Part shown: piece by piece, positions 1-5,169 of the stretch
Numbering within the stretch: position 1 is the stretch's first letter
Layout: each line of letters begins with the position of its first letter
Assembly (NCBI GenBank): GCA_016199405.1
Contig: JACQGS010000080.1
Coordinates: 1 to 5,721 of the forward strand
DNA from: Chloroflexota bacterium
GTDB taxonomy: Bacteria; Chloroflexota; Anaerolineae; UBA4142
DNA length: 5,721 bases
Direction: 5' to 3'
Translations under genes and position numbers: made by a program
Notes under the pieces: generated by a model
The model's input: only the letters and a program-made list of their open reading frames with translations
Told to the model about the DNA's origin: nothing
The model's database searches: none

Positions 1-1
1 A

Positions 2-130
2 CCTGACGCCGCGCGGTTGTTGAGAGACATCGCGGCAGGGACGACGCGCGCCAAGGGTGCTGATCACATCGCGCTTGATGGTGAGCGATCTGGAAGACCG
101 CGCGGGCGATGCGCTCGCGGGTGTGCTTGA
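2..130 (+). pseudogene. Upstream reading frame of the STAND ATPase, 5' truncated and frameshifted
   Basis: Frame 2 is open from the window edge to a TGA at 128-130. Its first codons read PDAARLLRDIAAGTTRAK, which is what normally precedes the sensor-1 strand (VLITSR) of NB-ARC-type STAND ATPases. That strand is found in frame 3 starting at 57. Dropping one G from the GGG at 55-57 joins the two as TRAK-VLITSR, so this is the same gene as the long frame that follows. Codons after about 57 in this frame are out of register and carry no recognisable protein. The nucleotide-binding P-loop and Walker B should lie left of the window. A real mutation and a base-calling error cannot be told apart here. 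Confidence 0.6.
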
Positions 131-1802
131 TCGCGACTTGAAAGAACTGGGACGCGAGGATGCCATCGCGTTTATGCGCGCGCAAGGTGTGAAGCAAGGC
201 ACGCCTGCCGAGATCGCGACCGTGTGCGAGGCGTACGGCAATCATCCGTTGAGTTTGCGCCTGCTTTCGGGATTGATTGCGCGCGACACGCACACGCCTG
301 GCGACATTGCTGCCGCGCCCCGCCACGATGTTCATGCTGACCTTGTCCAGCGCCAGCACCATGTCCTCGAACAATCCTACAACGCGCTCCCCGAAAAAGA
401 ACGCACGCTCCTCTCGCGCCTCGCGGCGTTTCGCAGCGCGATGACGTACGACGCCCTCGCGATTTTCAACGAGTTTGGCGACGAGGCGAAATTCGATGCC
501 GCGCTGAGCGATTTGCAAGCGCGCGGTTTACTCCAGCGCGATATCGCGCACAACCGCTGGGATCTTCACCCGATTGTGCGGCACTATTGTTACGACCGCC
601 TGACGGACAAAAAAAGTGCTCATACGCGTCTGCGTAACTATTTTGCAAAAATTCCTGCATCTGACGCGGACAAAGTGCAAAGCATCGAAGCCCTTGCGCC
701 CGTTATCGAACTCTATTACCACACCATTAGCGCAGGGCGATATGATGACGCGTACCAATTGTTCCGAAACCGACTCCACGATGTAATTTACTTTCGTTTT
801 GGTGCATACCAAACTCAAATCGAGCTTTTGCGCGTGTTCTTTCCCGACGGCGAAGACCGCCCAATACGCTTGAAAAACGAGTATAGACAAGGAATCACAC
901 TGAATTTACTCGCGAACTCTTATGCTCTTTTTGGTCAACCACGTCGTGCTATACCTTTTTACATTAGCTATATTTCCATTGCTGAAAGACAAAGGGACAA
1001 ATTGAACCAAGCAATCGGATTGGGGGCAGTTGCGACTGTATCTTACTTTCCCATTGGCGAGTTCGTGAAGACGGAGCGAAACCTCCGTCAGCAAATTGAG
1101 ATATGCCAAAAAATCAAGAACGAATTCCACGAAGCCGTCGGCCGTCAGGAGTTGGGGAAATTACTCGCCTATCGTGGCGCGTTCGATGAAGCCGCACAGG
1201 AATTGGAACTGTCTTCACGCTATGATTTGAAAGCGAATGATAAACAAGGGCAATGTGTTGGACAGCTATTCCGCGCACTTAAAGCCTTGCTGATGGGCAA
1301 CGGAAGAGTAGCGTTGGAGGCAGCACAACAAGGGCGAACTCTGGCTGACGAAGTTGCGAAAATGGCGTATTCTTTCGAGCGGGACATCATCCGCGCCGAA
1401 TGGCTATTGGGTGCGGCACTGGTGATGGAAGAAAAAGACCTGAACGCCGCCAGCACACATCTCACCGAAGCACTCACTCGCTGCCGCCACATCAATCTCG
1501 TGGAATTCGAGCCAGACATTTTGCTCGCGTGGGCGCGCTGGCATCGCATACGCGAAATGGACGCGAAAGAGGCGAAAGCATTTGCTGAAGAAGCACTTGC
1601 CATCGCGGATCGCTGTGAGTATCGCTTGAAGCAAGCAGAGATTCATAATTTTCTCGCGCGGCTCGCGCTGGATGCGGGCAATCGCGCGGCGGCGCGCCAG
1701 CACGCGGAAATTGCCAAAGAGCGCGCGTGGTGTGACGGTCCGCCGCATTGCTACAAACCCGCGCTGGATGAGGCGGAGAGGATGCTGAAAGAGAGCGCAT
1801 AG
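57..1802 (+). CDS. STAND/NB-ARC-type ATPase, C-terminal part with winged helix and TPR-like repeats
   Basis: This 581-codon frame begins at a GTG that is probably not a real start. It opens directly in the sensor-1 motif (VLITSR, residues 1-6, the GTG itself encoding V), and the preceding domain continues in another frame. Next comes the helical GxP motif (GNHPLSLRLL, 61-70), a winged-helix segment ending in an MHD-like WDLHPIVRHY (168-177), and about 380 residues of TPR-like helix pairs (for example around 277-311, 360-390, 500-557). The tail CDGPPHCYKPALDEAER (559-575) is, from memory, a common ending of Chloroflexota and cyanobacterial STAND proteins. Known STAND proteins are cytoplasmic signal-gated ATPase switches, some of them in antiphage defence; the ligand and output here are unknown. 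The A and G of the TAG stop are the first two bases of a REP palindrome. GC falls in the middle of the sensor, for example 24/60 at 901-960 against 42/60 at 1681-1740. The family call is firm; whether the gene is intact is uncertain. Confidence 0.8.
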   Translation: MLITSRLMVSDLEDRAGDALAGVLDRDLKELGREDAIAFMRAQGVKQGTPAEIATVCEAYGNHPLSLRLLSGLIARDTHTPGDIAAAPRHDVHADLVQRQHHVLEQSYNALPEKERTLLSRLAAFRSAMTYDALAIFNEFGDEAKFDAALSDLQARGLLQRDIAHNRWDLHPIVRHYCYDRLTDKKSAHTRLRNYFAKIPASDADKVQSIEALAPVIELYYHTISAGRYDDAYQLFRNRLHDVIYFRFGAYQTQIELLRVFFPDGEDRPIRLKNEYRQGITLNLLANSYALFGQPRRAIPFYISYISIAERQRDKLNQAIGLGAVATVSYFPIGEFVKTERNLRQQIEICQKIKNEFHEAVGRQELGKLLAYRGAFDEAAQELELSSRYDLKANDKQGQCVGQLFRALKALLMGNGRVALEAAQQGRTLADEVAKMAYSFERDIIRAEWLLGAALVMEEKDLNAASTHLTEALTRCRHINLVEFEPDILLAWARWHRIREMDAKEAKAFAEEALAIADRCEYRLKQAEIHNFLARLALDAGNRAAARQHAEIAKERAWCDGPPHCYKPALDEAERMLKESA

Positions 1803-1896
1803 AAACCCGTTTTTTCTCCAATCCGCAATCGCGTTCGTCGGCAAGACGATTTGCTCAATGAGTCGCCCGATGAAAGAAAAGAAAAAACGGGTTTCT
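1801..1896. repeat. REP-like palindrome, unit 1
   Basis: A perfect 16-bp inverted repeat: AGAAACCCGTTTTTTC at 1801-1816 and its reverse complement at 1881-1896, separated by 64 nt. The left arm overlaps the TAG stop of the STAND gene. The start of the interior resembles that of unit 2 (both have CTCC after the arm, a CAAT, then TTCGTC), so the two are related copies of different length. The T-run lies within the stem, so this is not a textbook intrinsic terminator. Confidence 0.85.
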
Positions 1897-1917
1897 ACCT
1901 GGAGCGCGCAGAAATCT

Positions 1918-1981
1918 AGAAACCCGTTTTTTCTCCGAATCACAATAGCATTCGTCAACGAAAAGAAAAAAACGGGTTTCT
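1918..1981. repeat. REP-like palindrome, unit 2
   Basis: A 15-bp inverted repeat (1918-1932 and 1967-1981) using the same arm as unit 1, AGAAACCCGTTTTTT, with a 34-nt loop. It ends 15 nt before the RAYT start codon. Compared with unit 1 it lacks about 30 nt of interior. Units 1 and 2 are separated by 21 nt in the same orientation. Confidence 0.85.
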
Positions 1982-1996
1982 CCAGACCGAGGACAC

Positions 1997-2560
1997 ATGC
2001 CCTATCGTCGCACGCAATTCTTTGAAGGCGGTTACTATCATCTCTACAATCGCGGCAACAATCATCAAGACATCTTTTTCGAGCGCGAGAATTATCTGTA
2101 CTTTTTGCGCCAGCTGCGAAAATATCTCAAGGCGGATGTCGTTGAGGTTGTTGCGTATTGCTTGATGCCCAATCACTATCATTTGATGATTTTTCTCAAA
2201 GGCGAAGGCCTGGCAAAGTTGATGCAACCTTTTCTCCTCTCCTACACCAAAGCGATCAATGAGCGCTACAATCGGGTTGGCTCGCTCTTTCAAGGACGAT
2301 TCAAAGCGATACGCGTTGACAAAGAAGAATACCTGCTGCAATTGTCGCGATATATTCATCTGAATCCTGTTGCGGCTGGATTGGTCAAGCGATCAGAGAA
2401 CTGGGAATTCAGCAGTTACCGCGATTTCATTGGCTCGCGGAATGGAACACTGGCGAAACCAGATATTGTGCTTTCATATTTTCAATCGCGTGATGAATAC
2501 CGAAAATTTGTAGAGTCGTCGGTTGACCAGAAACCGATTGAACATTTGCTGGTGGATTGA
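1997..2560 (+). CDS. REP-associated tyrosine transposase (RAYT), Y1/HUH family
   Basis: A 187-residue protein of the Y1_Tnp (IS200-like) superfamily, RAYT branch. The conserved N-terminal block YHLYNRGNNHQDIF is at 14-27. The metal-binding HUH motif is H60-Y61-H62 within CLMPNHYHLMI. The SLFQGRFKAIRVD block is at 96-108. The probable catalytic tyrosine is Y119 in RYIHLNPVAAGL, by analogy with the RYIxxNP tyrosine of the E. coli RAYT. Members nick single-stranded REP hairpins through a 5'-phosphotyrosine link and are thought to spread REP elements. All key residues are present and the length is normal, so the gene looks intact. The ATG is preceded by GAGGA at 1989-1993 with a short 3-nt spacer. 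Related AGAAACCCG palindromes on both sides are the expected substrates. It is less GC-rich than the LLM, yraN and miaA genes, which fits mobile ancestry. An ordinary IS200-type transposase is less likely given the flanking palindromes. Confidence 0.9.
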   Translation: MPYRRTQFFEGGYYHLYNRGNNHQDIFFERENYLYFLRQLRKYLKADVVEVVAYCLMPNHYHLMIFLKGEGLAKLMQPFLLSYTKAINERYNRVGSLFQGRFKAIRVDKEEYLLQLSRYIHLNPVAAGLVKRSENWEFSSYRDFIGSRNGTLAKPDIVLSYFQSRDEYRKFVESSVDQKPIEHLLVD

Positions 2561-2566
2561 AAAATC

Positions 2567-2629
2567 AGAAACCCGTTTTCCTGAAAGCCCCCGAAGCGAA
2601 GCGGAGCGGGGTCAAGAAAACGGGTTTCT
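2567..2629. repeat. REP-like palindrome, unit 3, with different interior
   Basis: A perfect 14-bp inverted repeat, AGAAACCCGTTTTC at 2567-2580 and its complement at 2616-2629. Inside it is a second stem, CCCCG pairing with CGGGG around a loop rich in GAAGC/GGAGC. The arm is shared with units 1 and 2 but the interior is unrelated, so this is a separate subfamily. It fills the space between the RAYT stop and the LLM gene start. Confidence 0.85.
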
Positions 2630-2631
2630 CC

Positions 2632-2636
2632 AGGAG
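2632..2636 (+). promoter_or_regulatory. Ribosome binding site deciding the LLM gene start
   Basis: AGGAG lies 4 nt before the ATG at 2641. The longer in-frame option, a TTG at 2557 overlapping the RAYT stop, would translate REP unit 3 into an N-terminal extension. The ATG with this site is preferred. The site directly abuts the 3' edge of the palindrome. Confidence 0.6.
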
Positions 2637-2640
2637 CCCC

Positions 2641-3570
2641 ATGCTTGACCTCGCCATTATGATCGAAGGACAAAACGGATTGAATTGGCAGCGCTGGATG
2701 CCGCTCGCGCGCGCGGCGGAAGATTTTGGTTTCGCCGGTTTGTACCGTTCCGATCATTTTACCAACGGCAGCGCGCCCGATCTCGATTCGCTCGAATGTT
2801 GGGTCTCGCTCGCGTGGCTGGCATCGCATACGAAACGAATTCAATTCGGCACGCTCGTCTCGCCGCTTTCGTTCCGGCATCCGACGATGCTCGCGCGCAT
2901 GGCGCGCGATGTGGACGATTTGTCCGGCGGACGCTTTACGCTTGGCGTCGGTGCGGGCTGGCAGGAACGCGAGCATACGAATTATGGATTTGATTTGCTG
3001 CCACTGAAAGAAAGATTCGAGAGATTCAGAGATGGATTAGAAATCATCACGCGATTATTTTCCAGCGCCGCGCCGGTGACGTACGCCGGCAAATATTATC
3101 GCGTGAACGATGCGGTGCTTTTGCCGCGACCTCAACGCTCTATTCCGATTCTGATCGGCGGGCGCGGACCCAAGCGTACGCTCGCGCTCGCCGCGCGCTA
3201 TGCGCGCGAGTGGAATACGTTTCTGCTTTCGCTCGACACCTACCGCGATTTATCCACGCGGCTTGATGAATATCTCGCGCAAAATAGCCGCTCGCCCGGC
3301 GACATTCGCCGGTCGCTGATGACCGGCATTTTGTTTGGCAAAGACGACGCGGCGGTGCAAAGCCAATTGCTCGCGCGTGGGCTGACGGCTGAACGACTGC
3401 AAGCGCGCGCGATGTTGTGGGGCACGCCCGCGCAGATCGCGGAGCAGTTGGGCAAAATGTCCGAGTTGGGCATTCAGCGCGTGATGGTGCAATGGTTGGA
3501 TTTGGATGATCTGGATGGATTGGAAACGATTGCAAAGCAAGTCATTCCGCAGTTGAGGACTGGAAGTTAG
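2641..3570 (+). CDS. LLM-class (luciferase-like) F420-dependent oxidoreductase
   Basis: 309 residues, close to the usual length of this TIM-barrel flavin/F420 family (Bac_luciferase fold). The start MLDLAIMIEGQNGLNWQRW leads into strand 1. GLYRSDHF is at 33-40, the barrel strand RIQFGTLVSPLSFRHP at 66-81, the family hallmark LSGGRFTLGVGAGWQEREH at 94-112, and PRPQRSIPILIGGRGPKRT at 162-180 forms the C-terminal cofactor-side region. The C-terminal GTPAQIAEQL segment is also typical. Members reduce or oxidise varied substrates with F420 or FMN; the cofactor and substrate here cannot be read from sequence, and F420 is the better guess from similarity to Chloroflexota and actinobacterial homologues. 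The TAG stop lies inside a 7-nt repeat array, so the last residues are repeat-encoded. It follows the RAYT by 80 nt. Confidence 0.85.
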   Translation: MLDLAIMIEGQNGLNWQRWMPLARAAEDFGFAGLYRSDHFTNGSAPDLDSLECWVSLAWLASHTKRIQFGTLVSPLSFRHPTMLARMARDVDDLSGGRFTLGVGAGWQEREHTNYGFDLLPLKERFERFRDGLEIITRLFSSAAPVTYAGKYYRVNDAVLLPRPQRSIPILIGGRGPKRTLALAARYAREWNTFLLSLDTYRDLSTRLDEYLAQNSRSPGDIRRSLMTGILFGKDDAAVQSQLLARGLTAERLQARAMLWGTPAQIAEQLGKMSELGIQRVMVQWLDLDDLDGLETIAKQVIPQLRTGS

Positions 3571-3637
3571 AAGGTTGAAGTTAGAAATTGGACTGCGCGT
3601 CCAACCTCCAACTTCTAACCTCCAACGTCCAATCTCC
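3555..3637. repeat. Facing arrays of 7-nt repeats forming a long imperfect hairpin
   Basis: The left arm (3555-3593) contains heptads of the type GAAGTTA in register at 3563, 3570, 3577 and 3584. The right arm (3599-3637) carries five TCCAACN-type heptads from 3600 and a final TCC. The arms match as reverse complements at 29 of 39 positions and are separated by the 5-nt loop TGCGC. The left arm contains the stop codon of the LLM gene and the right arm ends at the base before the yraN ATG. Similar short-period repeats are known in cyanobacteria as STRR sequences; that link is by analogy. Confidence 0.8.
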
Positions 3638-4018
3638 ATGAAAACCACGCGCGCCCGCAAGAATCTAGGTGAATCCGGTGAACGCGTGGCGGCGTTGTTC
3701 CTCGAACAGCGGGGCTACAAAATCATCGCGCGGAATTTTCGCACGCGCACCGGCGAAATGGATTTGATCGCGCAGGACGCCGACGGCTTGGCATTCATCG
3801 AAGTGCGCGCGCGGCGCGCCGGCGCGTCGATGACGCCGGAAGAATCGATCGCGACGCCGCGTAAACGCACGCGGCTGTTCGCCGTCGCTCAAGAATTCCT
3901 GTCCGCGCAGCCGGAATTTGCCGATGCCGCGTGGCGGATTGATTTGGTCGCGATTGAACTCGATCGCGCGGGGCGCGTGGTGCGGATGGAAGTTGTGAAG
4001 AACGCGGTGGAAGGGTAA
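3638..4018 (+). CDS. yraN: UPF0102 (YraN) family nuclease-fold protein
   Basis: 126 residues, the usual size. The N-terminal block LGESGERVAALFLEQRGYKIIARNFR (10-35) and the core GEMDLIAQD (39-47) followed by LAFIEVRAR (51-59) are diagnostic. E40, D42 and E55-x-R57 match a PD-(D/E)xK-like site, with Arg where Lys is common. WRIDLVAIEL (99-108) is the last conserved strand. The family resembles Holliday-junction resolvases and endonucleases, but its cellular role is not settled. The ATG gives a normal N-terminus but has no Shine-Dalgarno, because the pyrimidine-rich repeat arm lies directly before it. An alternative TTG at 3575 has GGAAG 8 nt upstream and would add 21 repeat-encoded residues. 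I prefer the ATG on family length. miaA follows after 92 nt. Confidence 0.88.
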   Translation: MKTTRARKNLGESGERVAALFLEQRGYKIIARNFRTRTGEMDLIAQDADGLAFIEVRARRAGASMTPEESIATPRKRTRLFAVAQEFLSAQPEFADAAWRIDLVAIELDRAGRVVRMEVVKNAVEG

Positions 4019-4022
4019 GCGA

Positions 4023-4090
4023 GGGAGCAGGGGAGAGAGGGAGAGTGGGAGAATAAACCTCCCTTGCTCCCGCGCTCCCCTGCTCCCACT
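4023..4090. repeat. Facing arrays of 8-nt repeats (GGGAGNNN / CTCCCNNN)
   Basis: GGGAG recurs every 8 nt at 4023, 4031, 4039 and 4047; CTCCC recurs every 8 nt at 4059, 4067, 4075 and 4083. The arms 4023-4051 and 4059-4087 are reverse complements at 24 of 29 positions, around the A/T-rich loop AATAAAC. This has the same facing-array design as the 7-nt element before yraN, but a different unit and period. It fills most of the yraN-miaA gap. The strong GC stem could hinder transcription, but no T-tract directly follows, so I do not call a terminator. Confidence 0.82.
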
Positions 4091-4110
4091 CGGATAGAAA
4101 GCGAATATTT

Positions 4111-5049
4111 TTGAATCAGCAAAAGGCTCTCATCGCGATTCTCGGTCCCACCGCCGTTGGCAAGTCCGCACTCGCGCTCAAACTCGCGCAAGAATTTCGC
4201 GGCGAGATTGTGAGCGCGGATTCGCGCCAAGTGTATCGCGGCATGGACATCGGCACGGCGAAACCGACGCGCGCGGAACGCGCGCGCGTGCCGCATCATT
4301 TGCTCGATGTCGTCAATCCCGGCGAAGCATTTTCGCTCGCGGATTATCAACAACGCGCGTACGCCGCGATTGACGCGATTCACGCGCGCGGCAATCTGCC
4401 TTTTCTCGTCGGCGGGAGCGGGCTGTACGTGCGCGCGGTGCTCGACGGTTTGACGATTCCGCGCGTCGCGCCGGATGCCGCGCGCCGCGCGCAACTCGAA
4501 ACCGCCGACGCCGCGATGCTGTACGCGCGCTTGCAAGAACGCGATCTGCGCGCGGCGGAAAAAATTGATCCGCGCAACAAACGCCGCGTCATCCGCGCGC
4601 TCGAAGTGATCGAAACGACCGGCGCGACGATCAGCGCACAGCAACAGCAAGCGCCGCCGGACTATCGTGTGTTGCGGATCGGCTTGACGTTGCCGCGCTC
4701 GGAATTGTACGCGCGCATCAACGCGCGCGTTGATGCGATGATCGCGGCGGGATTTGTCGAGGAGGTGCGCGGCTTGATCGCGCAACCCCCTTTTAATTCC
4801 CCCCTAGCAGGGGGGATTCAGGGGGGTGCGATGAGCGGGCTGGGCTATCGGCAAATCGCGTTATTCGTGAACGGGCAGATTGATTTGGAAGAAGCCGTGC
4901 GATTGCTCAAGCGCGATACGCGGCGATTCGTCCATCATCAGTACAGTTGGTTTCGTTTGGACGACGCGCGGATTATTTGGTTCGATGTCTCGAGTGATGC
5001 GTCCGCCGAAGTCCGCGCGGTCGTCGCGGAATTTTTGAATCGCGATTGA
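4111..5049 (+). CDS. miaA: tRNA dimethylallyltransferase (A37 prenylation)
   Basis: MiaA transfers a dimethylallyl group from DMAPP to N6 of A37 in tRNAs reading UNN codons, the first step towards ms2i6A, in the cytoplasm. The 312-residue protein has the P-loop GPTAVGKS (12-19), SADSRQVYRGMDIGTAKPT (35-53) with the likely catalytic D37, PHHLLDVVNP (61-70), GGSGLY (101-106, the usual GGTGLY with Ser), DPRNKRRVIRALEV (153-166), SGLGYRQI (242-249) and TRRFVHHQYSWFR (270-282). The start is a TTG: no ATG or GTG lies before the P-loop and codons upstream offer nothing better. Its ribosome site is weak (GAAAG around 4097). Residues 225-239 (QPPFNSPLAGGIQGG) are encoded by a nested palindrome and are about six residues longer than the same segment of E. 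coli MiaA as I recall it. The frame is intact, so the enzyme is probably functional. Confidence 0.93.
   Translation: MNQQKALIAILGPTAVGKSALALKLAQEFRGEIVSADSRQVYRGMDIGTAKPTRAERARVPHHLLDVVNPGEAFSLADYQQRAYAAIDAIHARGNLPFLVGGSGLYVRAVLDGLTIPRVAPDAARRAQLETADAAMLYARLQERDLRAAEKIDPRNKRRVIRALEVIETTGATISAQQQQAPPDYRVLRIGLTLPRSELYARINARVDAMIAAGFVEEVRGLIAQPPFNSPLAGGIQGGAMSGLGYRQIALFVNGQIDLEEAVRLLKRDTRRFVHHQYSWFRLDDARIIWFDVSSDASAEVRAVVAEFLNRD
4785..4827. repeat. Nested C/G palindrome embedded in the miaA coding sequence
   Basis: Six C at 4799-4804 and six G at 4810-4815 flank the loop TAGCA. Outside them, ACCCCC at 4785-4790 faces GGGGGGT at 4821-4827, with AT-rich spacers of 8 and 5 nt. The element looks like a dispersed intergenic palindrome that I recall as abundant in cyanobacteria and Chloroflexota. 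Here it lies wholly inside miaA, in frame, between the LIA and MSGLGY segments. Confidence 0.8.
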
Positions 5050-5073
5050 CGCGCTTGGGAATTGTGCTATAAT
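5046..5073 (+). promoter_or_regulatory. Sigma70-type promoter with extended -10
   Basis: The -35 box TTGACG (5046-5051) and a perfect -10 TATAAT (5068-5073) are separated by 16 nt, with TGC just before the -10 forming an extended -10. The -35 overlaps the miaA stop codon. Transcription should begin near 5080 and read the gene at 5174 with a leader of about 94 nt. Confidence 0.82.
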
Positions 5074-5107
5074 AGAACGGTAGTTCGGTCACGCGCAAAA
5101 AGTAGCG

Positions 5108-5156
5108 GCGTTCGCTTTTGGCAAATCGTAACGGACAAAAAATTTTCAGCGAACGC
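5108..5156 (+). promoter_or_regulatory. Leader stem upstream of the last gene
   Basis: GCGTTCGCT at 5108-5116 is perfectly complementary to AGCGAACGC at 5148-5156, with a 31-nt A/T-rich loop and one possible flanking G-U pair. The stem lies in the predicted 5' untranslated leader and ends 6 nt before the ribosome binding site. On DNA it could be an operator half-site pair; on RNA, a long-loop hairpin. It matches no riboswitch class I know. Confidence 0.5.
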
Positions 5157-5162
5157 TAATCC

Positions 5163-5169
5163 AAGGAGG
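5163..5169 (+). promoter_or_regulatory. Strong ribosome binding site
   Basis: AAGGAGG, a near-complete anti-16S match, lies 4 nt before the ATG at 5174 and fixes the start of the last gene. Confidence 0.8.

Larger units (their letters stand above)
1801..2629 (+). mobile_element. REP-RAYT locus (REPtron-like)
   Basis: The RAYT gene is bracketed by two palindromes upstream (1801-1896, 1918-1981) and one downstream (2567-2629). All three have arms built on AGAAACCCGTTTT. This is the architecture described for REP/RAYT systems, in which a single-copy transposase mobilises non-autonomous palindromes. The outer limits are my inference from the repeats; no target-site duplication is evident. Confidence 0.7.

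Noticed and set aside
1801..1896. Intrinsic terminator after the STAND gene
   Set aside because: The T-run is part of the paired arm and the loop is 64 nt, unlike a compact GC hairpin followed by free U residues. Partial termination remains possible but is not shown.
1404..1958. A 184-codon minus-strand frame covering the end of the STAND gene and REP units
   Set aside because: It translates the palindromes and the antisense of a clear coding region; no motif is recognisable.
1801..1981. Possible CRISPR array, because the same 15-16 nt recur four times
   Set aside because: The copies alternate in orientation as inverted pairs with unequal spacing, and no direct-repeat/spacer pattern or cas gene is present.
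2557..2640. TTG start giving the LLM protein 28 extra N-terminal residues
   Set aside because: The extension is a translation of REP unit 3. The ATG at 2641 has AGGAG before it and gives the normal family N-terminus.
4023..4110. Intrinsic terminator between yraN and miaA
   Set aside because: The GC-rich stem is followed by mixed sequence; the only T-run (4108-4112) is about 20 nt away and overlaps the TTG start of miaA.
3889..4785. A 298-codon open frame on the minus strand across yraN and miaA
   Set aside because: It is antisense to two well-recognised genes, Arg/Ala-rich as expected from the complement of GCG/CGC codons, and shows no domain.
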